From Dyadobacter alkalitolerans DSM 23607 (GTDB taxonomy: Bacteria; Bacteroidota; Bacteroidia; Cytophagales; Spirosomataceae), in NCBI RefSeq assembly GCF_000428845.1, contig NZ_AUAS01000004.1, forward strand, positions 310,001 to 374,000: 64,000 nt of DNA, written 5' to 3'. Positions 6,769 to 13,986 of this stretch are shown piece after piece. The notes below the pieces were generated by a model. It was not told the origin of the DNA, did no database searches, and saw only the letters and a program-made list of their open reading frames with translations. Made by a program: the position numbers and the translations under genes. The stretch's first letter is position 1. Each line of letters begins with the position of its first letter.

Positions 6769-8766
6769 TTATTTTTTTATCACTTTATAACTCTTACCAT
6801 TCGTGGTAACAGTATATAAGCCGGCTGGGAATTTGCTCATATCCAGGGATATAGTATATAAATTTTGTTTGGATGTATAAAGCTTTGTTCCTGCTACATT
6901 AAACACTTCCACAATTCCCAGCACTTTTTCTGACTCAATGTTCAGCAGATCGGTTACCGGATTAGGGTAGGCTTTGATCGTGTTGTTTTCCTCAATTTTG
7001 GTGCTTACAACCCGGGTGAAATTAAACTTCCCATCCAGATCCACTTGTTTGATACGATAGTAATAAATGCCTGAGGGAAGGAATTCTTCCTGATATGCAT
7101 AGGCGTTCGTTGCGTTCGAATTTCCGGCTGCTGCAATCATGTTAATGCTTGTGAAAACAACTGCATTTTCACTGCGCTCCAACTCAAAATGGGATGCGTT
7201 CGTTTCCTCAGAAGTAGCCCACTGGATCAAAGGTCGGCTGTTTCCTGTGTTGCGGACATTAAAATATTTCCAGGTAACAGGGAGTGCAGTGCCGGAAACA
7301 TAGAGGCGAGGGGAGAAGATGGTGTTTTTATTGGCGTCGATAATTTTTAGTTTGTAAAACCCTGTTCCTGCCGTCCACTGCTGAGATGTGGCTTCTATCT
7401 GGTTGCAGTTATCTGCGCTCTGCCAATTGTATACCGAGCCGCTTGGAATGCCTGGCCCTGTGAATGTGAGATCCGTGGTTCCCGCCGCCTGAGTTGCTGT
7501 GACTTCCACCGGGGGCAATGCAGGATAGGGGGTGGACTGGCTGAGAAAATCAGTGGTAATCCTATCGTTCCAAAATCCGGCGAGGGAAATTAATCCGGAG
7601 TATACATTTCCATCGGGAGACGGGGTTACACCGTCGCCCCGAAAATGCACTTCGTCGCTGCGGTATTCAATGCTGTAATATGGGTCCGTATCGGGGCCCT
7701 GGTATACATGCGCATAAGCGGCATCATTGTCGATCAGCTCATTTTGAGCAGCGATCACGTTCTCAGAAACCCTTGTTGCACCATCAAAAGTGAAGCGCGA
7801 AGCCCTCGCTACAACCCATGCCAGGTTATTTTTGCCGGAAAGATTGCGGCTCGCATTGATCACCTCCCAAAGTTTATCGCGGTAACGGTCCTTCGGGCTG
7901 CCCACAATTGAGCTTTCGATAAAGTTATCGGTTTCTCCCTGATGCCACAGGACGGCGCGGATGCCAAGCTGGGCAACGTAGTTATTTAATGCTAACCTGA
8001 GGTGACCAAACGGTAAGCCTCTTGGAAAAGTGTAGCCAAATGGTCCTGTGGTAATGGCATTAGGATCAATCGTCTGCCGCCATTCTTCAATCCCTGTACT
8101 CGACCAGCCAGCATTGAAGATCATGACCGGGACGCGGTATTTTTCGTAAATTTTGTCACCAAATGATCCCCAACACCAGGCATAATTACCAAATGGTGAA
8201 GTCTTTGTGCCGGCATCCAAATGAACAAATTCCGGGCACGGGAGCTGAACATTGTTGTATTCCGTAACAGCCCCGTCGCTCACATTCTGAAAGTTCACGC
8301 TGTTTACCTGGTCATTGAATGCGCCGGGGCCGTTAGGATTAGCATCTCCGCCTGTTGCGTTGGACTGACCTGCCACAACGAAAATTTCGCCGACGCCCAC
8401 GCGCTCCACACTGGAAAGTTTTGGCTCGCTGCCAGCCTTTATTGCCCGGACTTCAAGCCTGTACCAGCCGCCCTTAACGGTCATCATCCCGTAAAAATGC
8501 CCGCTGGAAAAACTTGCGTCGATAATGGTCCAGCCACCTCCGGCAGGAGCTGCTTCGCCTTCGCCGGTAACGCGGGGCACGAAGCGCGCCTCGATGTGCT
8601 CGAAAGGTTCTGTTATATACCCTCCGATGTATACGTTTGCTTCGTTGGCATTGTTTCTTTGAAATACCGCCCTTTCCGTAGGAAAAGTTACTGTGACCTG
8701 TGCGAAGACCGATTGGCTGAGGAGTAGAAGAAGTAACGAGAAGATTGTGAGTAGATTTTTCTTCAT
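6769..8766 (-). CDS. Secreted SASA-type carbohydrate esterase with type IX sorting domain
   Basis: A 665-residue exported enzyme. It begins with a Sec signal peptide (MKKNLL, a leucine-rich core, cleavage after VFAQ). Residues about 125-400 form an SGNH/GDSL hydrolase of the sialate O-acetylesterase (SASA) class, with nucleophile S135 in VVAGQSNATGG and the later block LWHQGETDN. A fibronectin-like region follows (about 490-585), then a C-terminal type IX secretion sorting domain (AYPNPVTDLLNIES to the final KSYKVIKK). That tail predicts passage through the outer membrane by the T9SS and attachment to the cell surface or release. Probable substrates are O-acetyl groups on plant or animal glycans. 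It is a single gene; no polysaccharide-utilisation partners are adjacent. Confidence 0.88.
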   Translation of the reverse strand: MKKNLLTIFSLLLLLLSQSVFAQVTVTFPTERAVFQRNNANEANVYIGGYITEPFEHIEARFVPRVTGEGEAAPAGGGWTIIDASFSSGHFYGMMTVKGGWYRLEVRAIKAGSEPKLSSVERVGVGEIFVVAGQSNATGGDANPNGPGAFNDQVNSVNFQNVSDGAVTEYNNVQLPCPEFVHLDAGTKTSPFGNYAWCWGSFGDKIYEKYRVPVMIFNAGWSSTGIEEWRQTIDPNAITTGPFGYTFPRGLPFGHLRLALNNYVAQLGIRAVLWHQGETDNFIESSIVGSPKDRYRDKLWEVINASRNLSGKNNLAWVVARASRFTFDGATRVSENVIAAQNELIDNDAAYAHVYQGPDTDPYYSIEYRSDEVHFRGDGVTPSPDGNVYSGLISLAGFWNDRITTDFLSQSTPYPALPPVEVTATQAAGTTDLTFTGPGIPSGSVYNWQSADNCNQIEATSQQWTAGTGFYKLKIIDANKNTIFSPRLYVSGTALPVTWKYFNVRNTGNSRPLIQWATSEETNASHFELERSENAVVFTSINMIAAAGNSNATNAYAYQEEFLPSGIYYYRIKQVDLDGKFNFTRVVSTKIEENNTIKAYPNPVTDLLNIESEKVLGIVEVFNVAGTKLYTSKQNLYTISLDMSKFPAGLYTVTTNGKSYKVIKK

Positions 8767-9019
8767 AGAGTAGAAGTTGGTTGTGATTATTGTTTAATTT
8801 ATTTATAAGATTTTTCAGGCAAGCGGACATAAGTGTCCTGACTCGCCAGAGTTGATGTTTTGCCAGTCTATCAGGGCTTTGCCTTGGAGAAATGAGAAAA
8901 TTACCAAGTGTAAAATAGAGGATGATTCGTAGTTTTTGCTAATCCCCCCGCATTATTTATTAACCGTAAAGACGGCGCGTAGCTCGAATTCTACCCACGG
9001 TTTTAAGCCGGAAATCAAC

Positions 9020-9027
9020 TATTTTTG
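9020..9027 (+). promoter_or_regulatory. Bacteroidota -7 box before the DUF2958 gene
   Basis: TATTTTTG matches the TAnnTTTG consensus used by the primary sigma factor of Bacteroidota. Transcription would begin around 9031-9035, at or just before the candidate start codons at 9032 and 9041, giving a leaderless or nearly leaderless mRNA. Confidence 0.6.
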
Positions 9028-9040
9028 TGGAATGACAAAG

Positions 9041-9421
9041 ATGATCCCACAGAATTTAAGAGAAATAATGATCCACAATGCGCAGGAGGTTCAGTGCGAC
9101 CTGGCCAAGGATCACCAGCCTGTCGTTAAGCTTCATTCTAAATATGGTAAGGCAATATGGCTATTGTCCGAGTTGGATGCGACTAACAACATTGCATTCG
9201 GTTTGTGCGATCTGGGGCAGGGAAAACCAGAATTGAGCTACGTCTCCATCACCGACCTGGAAAGCATCAAACACGCCAGGCTTAAAGTCCCCATGGTCGA
9301 AATAGACCCCACTTTCGACGGTAAATTTCCCATGAGCGTCTACCTGAAAGCTGCAAAGCAAAATAAGCGGGTAACGGAAGATGGAGCCTTGCTTGAGGAA
9401 GTGGCGAAACGGATTTCCTGA
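9041..9421 (+). CDS. DUF2958-like small protein
   Basis: A 126-residue cytosolic protein of unknown function. Its pattern, DHQPVVKLHSKYGKAIWLLSELD then IAFGLCDLGQGKPELSYVSI, matches the DUF2958 family core as I know it. That family is common on mobile elements and chromosomes and has no established activity. The frame is open from 8936, but a -7 box at 9020-9027 lies inside that extension, so the real start must be ATG 9032 or, more likely, ATG 9041. The C-terminal part (YLKAAKQNKRVTEDGALLEEVAKRIS) is probably helical. It is monocistronic, with its own promoter and another promoter directly after it. Confidence 0.72.
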   Translation: MIPQNLREIMIHNAQEVQCDLAKDHQPVVKLHSKYGKAIWLLSELDATNNIAFGLCDLGQGKPELSYVSITDLESIKHARLKVPMVEIDPTFDGKFPMSVYLKAAKQNKRVTEDGALLEEVAKRIS

Positions 9422-9460
9422 AACTTCCCGTCATCTCGTTTTTCTTGTCCTAGTTCAATG

Positions 9461-9489
9461 TTTTGCCCTTTCGGGGGGTAGTATCTTTG
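9461..9489 (+). promoter_or_regulatory. Promoter of the ring-cleaving dioxygenase-like gene
   Basis: A TTTTG element (9461-9465) lies 16 bp before TATCTTTG (9482-9489), a perfect TAnnTTTG box. Transcription should start near 9496, leaving a leader of roughly 30 bases before the ATG at 9529. The element lies inside the longer open frame, which argues for the later start codon. Confidence 0.65.
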
Positions 9490-9528
9490 TGTCAGCAAAA
9501 ACAAAGAGAACTAAACTTTTTAGAAAAC

Positions 9529-10467
9529 ATGGAACATACAATCAACGGGATCCACCACATTACGGCTATTGCTGGTGATGCTAAAAAAAATTATGACTTC
9601 TATACCAGGGTTTTAGGTTTGAGGATGGTGAAAAAAACCGTCAACTTCGATGATCCTAATACATATCACTTCTATTACGGCGACAAAGAAGGAACGCCGG
9701 GTACTATCCTGACATTCTTCCCATGGGGCAGCCAGATTCCTGCGGGGCGCCGGGGAACGCGGCAGGTTACTGAGATCGGTTATTCTGTGCCGGAAGGAAG
9801 CCTTGATTTCTGGTTGAAAAGACTGGATGCCAATCACGTTACTTACAACAAAGTGGCCGAAAAATTCGGAGAGCAATATCTTACATTTCTGGATCCGGAT
9901 GGTTTGAAATTCGAGCTTACTGTGTCCAAAACGGCTGATAACAGAACGCCTTACGAAACCTCTGAAGTGACTGCCGAAAACGCCACACGCGGATTCCACA
10001 GCATCACGATCACCAGCAACAAAATCGAAGAAACCGCAAAAATCTTGACGGACATTTTTGGTTATAAATTACTGGAACAACACGTGAACCGTTATCGTTT
10101 TGTGACGGATGCAGTTGAAAATGCTGCGATCGTTGACCTGGTTGAAGTGCCTGGCGAACGCGCTGGTCACGTTGCTGGTGGATCTGTTCACCACGTAGCC
10201 TTCCGAGTTGCTAATGACGATATTTTGATGGAATTCCGCAAAAAAGTGGTCGAAGCAGGACACCAGATCACGGACAAAATTGATCGGAATTACTTCTATT
10301 CGCTTTATTTCCGCGAGCCAGGCGGTGTGTTGTTTGAAATCGCCAGTGATAATCCTGGTTTTGCAACGGATGAAACGGTTGAGGAATTGGGAATGGGTTT
10401 GCAACTCCCTCCTCAGTATGAACCCCGCAGGGCTCAGATTGAAAGTGTGCTTCCAAAGTTAGTTTAA
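9529..10467 (+). CDS. VOC-family ring-cleaving dioxygenase-like protein (MhqO/LinE-like)
   Basis: A 312-residue protein of two vicinal-oxygen-chelate modules. The first starts GIHHITAIAGDAKKNYDFYTRVLGL; the second starts GFHSITITSNKIEET and contains SVHHVAFRV and GVLFEIASD. The histidines in GIHHIT and SVHHVA and the glutamate in LFEI fit the usual metal-binding triad. Relatives include the MhqO/MhqE hydroquinone dioxygenases of Bacillus and LinE-type enzymes, which open aromatic rings with Fe(II) and oxygen (family knowledge). The start at 9529 is set by the upstream promoter and the Bacteroidota-typical MEHTINGIHH beginning. The following gene is an MhqD-like hydrolase, but a hairpin lies between them. 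The substrate is inferred. Confidence 0.85.
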   Translation: MEHTINGIHHITAIAGDAKKNYDFYTRVLGLRMVKKTVNFDDPNTYHFYYGDKEGTPGTILTFFPWGSQIPAGRRGTRQVTEIGYSVPEGSLDFWLKRLDANHVTYNKVAEKFGEQYLTFLDPDGLKFELTVSKTADNRTPYETSEVTAENATRGFHSITITSNKIEETAKILTDIFGYKLLEQHVNRYRFVTDAVENAAIVDLVEVPGERAGHVAGGSVHHVAFRVANDDILMEFRKKVVEAGHQITDKIDRNYFYSLYFREPGGVLFEIASDNPGFATDETVEELGMGLQLPPQYEPRRAQIESVLPKLV

Positions 10468-10484
10468 AGGAACACGTTTTGATT

Positions 10485-10528
10485 AGCCGGACCGCATTGA
10501 ACTTTCGCAATCTGGTCCGGCTGTTTTT
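10485..10528 (+). terminator. Intrinsic terminator between dioxygenase and hydrolase genes
   Basis: AGCCGGACC (10485-10493) pairs with GGTCCGGCT (10514-10522) and is followed by GTTTTT. The inner ATTG/CAAT can extend the stem. It would end or attenuate transcription from the upstream dioxygenase gene before the hydrolase. Confidence 0.75.
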
Positions 10529-10549
10529 CATTCATTTAATTACAACAGT

Positions 10550-11182
10550 ATGTATACGCATAGCAAGCAAATAACAAAGGACGGAGTGAGCATTGACGCA
10601 GCGAAAAAAGCAATTGTCATGCTTCACGGCAGGGGCGGATCTGCGGAGGATATCATTTCCCTGAAACGCGTTTTGAATATAGGTGATACGGCTATTTATG
10701 CGCCGAAGGCATCCAATAACAGTTGGTATCCGTATAGTTTTATGGCGCGGGAGATGGAAAATCAGCCTGCACTGGACTCAGCGCTGGATGTTGTCGGACA
10801 GGTGGTTAAGGAAGTTGAAGCGGCAGGAATTTTACCGGAGAACATATACTTTGCAGGCTTTTCGCAGGGTGCATGTCTAACCTTGGAATATACGACCAGA
10901 AATGCAAAACGTTACGGCGGCATTATTGCCTTTACGGGTGGTTTGATCGGTGAAAAAATCAATGAGGGAAATTATAGTGGTGACTTTGCCGGGACTCCCG
11001 TTTTTATCGCGACCGGTGATCCGGATCCGCACGTGCCAGTTTCGAGAGTGAAAGAAAGTATTGCGATTTTGGAGCGGATGAATGCATTTGTGACGTTTGC
11101 GATTTATCCTGGGCGCCAGCACACGATTTCTTCACCAGAAATTCAGTTGGCTAATAAGCATGTTTTGAATGCATCAATCTGA
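10550..11182 (+). CDS. Alpha/beta-hydrolase, phospholipase/carboxylesterase family (MhqD-like)
   Basis: A 210-residue cytosolic serine hydrolase. The oxyanion region is IVMLHGRGGS; the nucleophile is S105 in FAGFSQGACL; the aspartate is most likely D159 in ATGDPDPHVP; and the histidine is H191 in GRQHTIS. This is the layout of the carboxylesterase/phospholipase family (PF02230), including Bacillus MhqD, which is induced by hydroquinones (family knowledge). The preceding gene encodes a ring-cleaving dioxygenase-like protein and the next a pirin, a combination recurring in quinone-response gene sets. The pirin ATG lies 22 bp after this stop. Function in aromatic detoxification is inferred from context. 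Confidence 0.83.
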   Translation: MYTHSKQITKDGVSIDAAKKAIVMLHGRGGSAEDIISLKRVLNIGDTAIYAPKASNNSWYPYSFMAREMENQPALDSALDVVGQVVKEVEAAGILPENIYFAGFSQGACLTLEYTTRNAKRYGGIIAFTGGLIGEKINEGNYSGDFAGTPVFIATGDPDPHVPVSRVKESIAILERMNAFVTFAIYPGRQHTISSPEIQLANKHVLNASI

Positions 11183-11204
11183 GCATAAGCTAAATAAGAA
11201 AGTC

Positions 11205-11921
11205 ATGAAAAACAGTATTTTGCATAAAGCCGATTCCCGTTTTCTGGCGGATCACGGTTGGCTCAAAAGTGCCCAGACATTCAGTTTTCACGATCATTAT
11301 GATCCGCAGCGCATCCAGTTCGGGGCTTTGCGCGTCCTTAATGATGACATTGTAAACGGTGGGAAAGGTTTTGGCAGGCATCCGCATGATAATATGGAGA
11401 TCATTTCGATTCCCCTGGAGGGCACATTGGAGCATCAGGATAGCATGGGCAACACGGCTGTGATCAATCCGGGTGAGATTCAGGCTATGAGCGCCGGGAC
11501 GGGCATCTATCATACCGAATTCAATAAGCATCCCGACGAGCCCGTAACATTTTTGCAGATTTGGCTTTACCCCGATCAATTGAATGTTGCCCCGCGTTAC
11601 GATCAGTTGGATTATAGCAAAGGCGACAAGCACAACAAGTTTTTGCAGATCCTTTCACCTGATCCGGACGATGCAGGCGTATGGATCCAGCAGCAGTCGT
11701 GGTTCCACATTGGTGAACTGGACAAAGGTTTTGGAACCAAATATTCGTTAAAAAAAGCTGGAAACGGACTCTATGTATTTGTGATCAAAGGCAATGTAAA
11801 TGTTAACGGCGAGGCGTTGGAGCGGCGGGACGGATATGGCTTATGGCCGGAAGCAGATGTGGACATTACAGCAACAAGCGACGCAGAGGTGCTTTTAATG
11901 GAAATTCCTGAAAAGTGGTAA
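11205..11921 (+). CDS. Pirin family protein (YhhW/YhaK-like)
   Basis: A 238-residue bicupin. The N-terminal cupin carries the usual metal ligands in GRHPHDNMEIISIPLEG (two histidines) and, further on, HTEFNKHPDEP and a glutamate-bearing strand. Pirins such as Escherichia coli YhhW show quercetinase activity, and others act as redox-linked regulators (family knowledge). The frame is open from 11169, but the ATG at 11205 begins at the conserved family start and does not overlap the hydrolase gene. It is very probably cotranscribed with that hydrolase, 22 bp upstream. A role in oxidising or sensing flavonoid- or quinone-like compounds fits the cluster but is not proven. Confidence 0.88.
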   Translation: MKNSILHKADSRFLADHGWLKSAQTFSFHDHYDPQRIQFGALRVLNDDIVNGGKGFGRHPHDNMEIISIPLEGTLEHQDSMGNTAVINPGEIQAMSAGTGIYHTEFNKHPDEPVTFLQIWLYPDQLNVAPRYDQLDYSKGDKHNKFLQILSPDPDDAGVWIQQQSWFHIGELDKGFGTKYSLKKAGNGLYVFVIKGNVNVNGEALERRDGYGLWPEADVDITATSDAEVLLMEIPEKW

Positions 11922-12004
11922 AATGACGGTCTGGCGCAATGGAGCTTGATTTAATACCAATTGCCTGATTATACTAATCAAACAGGGCTAAACCCCAAAA
12001 TAAA

Positions 12005-12310
12005 ATGGCAGATATAAATATTCTCGTTCTGGCGGATCACGCGGAGATCCTGGAAACCATGATCCGTCTGATCAACAAGAACGATCAGTGGAATGGAACG
12101 GGCGTGAGCAGTTTGGATGAAGCCAGGACGGCTTTTGAGATAAATAAATTTGATTTAGTACTTTTAGGCGTCGGCGTGGATGAGGAGGCAGAATCGCAGA
12201 TTTTGCGCTTATGCGAGTCGGTTGCGCCGCAAACGGTATGTATGCGGCATTATGGAGGCGGGAGCGGCTTGCTTTACTCCGAAATCAGGCACGCGCTGAC
12301 ACAGCGATAA
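12005..12310 (+). CDS. Degenerate receiver-like protein
   Basis: A 101-residue protein with the fold pattern of a response-regulator receiver (strand INILVLADHAEIL, helix, strand, then FDLVLLGVGVDEE). The phosphoacceptor position that should follow FDLVLL is glycine (G55), only one of the usual acidic pair remains (D11), and no conserved lysine is visible near the C-terminus. It therefore cannot be phosphorylated in the normal way and is a pseudo-receiver. The next gene, a Crp/Fnr regulator, starts 17 bp downstream on the same strand, so the two are probably cotranscribed and may act together. No output domain is attached. Function unknown. Confidence 0.7.
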   Translation: MADINILVLADHAEILETMIRLINKNDQWNGTGVSSLDEARTAFEINKFDLVLLGVGVDEEAESQILRLCESVAPQTVCMRHYGGGSGLLYSEIRHALTQR

Positions 12311-12326
12311 ACAGAAAAATTGAAGC

Positions 12327-12905
12327 ATGTTTGAAAAAATAAATGATTATGCGTTGCGCTGCATGAGGTTCGCACCTGAGGATCTCGAATATTTTGATTC
12401 TTTGCTTCAATTTAAAAAATACCCCAAAAAGAGCTTCCTGTTACAGGAAGGGGAAATATGCCAATTCGAAGCCTACATTCTGAAAGGCTGCATACGCACG
12501 TATCACATTGACAATTCGGGAGCAGAAGTAACATTGCAGTTTGCGGTGGAAGATTGGTGGGTAAGTGACATTACCAGCTTCCAGAACCAGACGCCCGGAC
12601 TGGTTTACATTGAAACGCTCGAAGATTGCGAATTACTTATACTCACGCCCGAAACCAAAGAAAAGCTGCTGGCCAAAGTGCCCGGCTTCGAACGGCTGTT
12701 CCGGTTGATGGTGCAGCGAAACCTGGCTCAGTTACAGGAGCGACTTTTCCGAACCATTTCAACCACTGCAGTTGAGAAATACCTGGACTTTCTTAACCGT
12801 TACCCCGCCATTCCACAACGTGTTGCCCAGCACTACATCGCCTCCTACCTGGGTTTTTCCCCTGAATTTCTAAGTAAAGTGCGTAAAAAGCTGAGCGAGA
12901 AATAA
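12327..12905 (+). CDS. Crp/Fnr-family transcriptional regulator
   Basis: A 192-residue regulator. Residues about 20-115 form a cyclic-nucleotide-binding-type jelly roll (KKSFLLQEGEICQFEAYILKGC and the following strands). The C-terminal 50 residues carry a helix-turn-helix (QRVAQHYIASYLGFSPEFLSKVRKKL). The residues that bind cAMP phosphate in Crp are not conserved in a recognisable way, as is usual for the short Crp-like proteins of Bacteroidota. It lies 17 bp after the pseudo-receiver gene, suggesting an operon. The effector and targets cannot be read from the sequence. Confidence 0.9.
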   Translation: MFEKINDYALRCMRFAPEDLEYFDSLLQFKKYPKKSFLLQEGEICQFEAYILKGCIRTYHIDNSGAEVTLQFAVEDWWVSDITSFQNQTPGLVYIETLEDCELLILTPETKEKLLAKVPGFERLFRLMVQRNLAQLQERLFRTISTTAVEKYLDFLNRYPAIPQRVAQHYIASYLGFSPEFLSKVRKKLSEK

Positions 12906-13040
12906 GTGCTGGCTGACAGTTGCTTTTTGATTTATATGTATACGGCGCAAAAAGCTCCACAAATTGCTGGCTAGGGTAAATCCGAAGGAGGCTTTTGAAC
13001 GATTTTTCACTCATTTCAGCATTGGAACAATAGTTGATGA

Positions 13041-13535
13041 ATGCCTGACATAACCAAATACAATCAAGTCATGGCAAGTAATTCAGCAGTAGTAGACATA
13101 CTTAATGATTTAATCCTGATTAATAACGACCGCGTTGAAGGATATAAAAAGTCAACCGACGAGACAGACAGCTCGGACACAGACCTGAGATCCTTATATT
13201 CCAACCTGGCAGATCATAGCCGTGAAATTGCTTCCGAATTGACCAGGGAAGTTACAGCATTAGGCGGTGAACCTGCAACAGGCACAATGGTTTCGGGTAA
13301 ATTATACAGAACCTGGATGGATGTAAAATCAGCATTCAGCAGCGATGGTAGAAAAACATCACTTGAAAACTCGGAATTCGGCGAAGATGCTGCGCAAAAG
13401 GCTTATGAAACGGCCCTGGCATCGGATGAATTGACGCCGGATCTAAGAGCATTAATAACAAGACAAAAAGCAATACTGAAAGACGGACATGATACGATCA
13501 AACGTCTTCGTGATTCAGCGAAAATATCGCAATAG
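13041..13535 (+). CDS. PA2169-type four-helix-bundle protein (DUF2383-like)
   Basis: A 164-residue helical protein related to the DUF2383/PA2169 ferritin-like bundle family. The recognisable core runs from VVDILNDLILINNDRVEGYKKS through EIASELTREVTALGG to YETALASDELTPDLRALITRQ. Function is unknown; members are often stress-induced. Two in-frame starts are possible: ATG 13041, used here, and ATG 13071 (MASNSAVVD), which sits closer to the family core. An intrinsic terminator follows 20 bp after the stop. A second, more distant protein of the same general shape is encoded at 44601-45083. Confidence 0.8.
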   Translation: MPDITKYNQVMASNSAVVDILNDLILINNDRVEGYKKSTDETDSSDTDLRSLYSNLADHSREIASELTREVTALGGEPATGTMVSGKLYRTWMDVKSAFSSDGRKTSLENSEFGEDAAQKAYETALASDELTPDLRALITRQKAILKDGHDTIKRLRDSAKISQ

Positions 13536-13555
13536 CCATTCATCATCAACGAACT

Positions 13556-13588
13556 AAAAAAGGACCGATGCAAATCGGCCCTTTTTTT
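13556..13588 (+). terminator. Intrinsic terminator after the DUF2383-like gene
   Basis: An 8-bp stem with one mismatch (13562-13569 with 13574-13581, loop GCAA) is flanked by six A's and followed by seven T's, so it can end transcription on either strand between two convergent genes. Confidence 0.85.
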
Positions 13589-13607
13589 ATGCATAATCTC
13601 AATATGA

Positions 13608-13889
13608 TTACCGTGGTTTCTTCACTGATTCATCATCGTGCTTGCGACTGGTCGAATCAGCATTCAGGTTGGATTGGTTGGATGGGTAACCCAGGCTGTC
13701 ATTCTGGTTGTCTTCACCCACGCCTGTCGCTGCGCGGCTTGCGGCTCCGCTGCTGTCATTAGGCGTTGTTTCTGACTTGCTTCCTGAGCCTTCGCTTCCT
13801 TTTTCGGAGTCGTTCACTGTTCCGCAAGAAGCAAGTGACATGCAGATGGCAAAGGCGGACATTGTAATGATTGATTTTAACGCTTTCAT
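13608..13889 (-). CDS. Small lipoprotein, serine/asparagine-rich
   Basis: A 93-residue predicted lipoprotein. MKALKSIITMSAFAICMSLASC is a signal peptide ending in the lipobox LASC, so the mature protein starts at C22. The remainder is a low-complexity, hydrophilic tail rich in S, N, D, G and E (EGSGSKSETTPNDSSG), ending KHDDESVKKPR, and is probably disordered. Similar short low-complexity lipoproteins are common in Cytophagales; I do not recognise a named family. It is convergent with the DUF2383-like gene, sharing its terminator. Confidence 0.75.
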   Translation of the reverse strand: MKALKSIITMSAFAICMSLASCGTVNDSEKGSEGSGSKSETTPNDSSGAASRAATGVGEDNQNDSLGYPSNQSNLNADSTSRKHDDESVKKPR

Positions 13890-13986
13890 ACTTGGTTTTT
13901 TGTTTAGTTGGATGTTATAAGCTTATGTTAAGACATTAGTCTTCTGTTAAAACGTTTATTTAGATTAACATAATGATGGGTGGCCA

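Noticed and set aside
8221-8727. A plus-strand open frame of 168 codons inside the esterase gene
   Set aside because: It is antisense to a gene with clear catalytic and sorting motifs and has no recognisable protein character.
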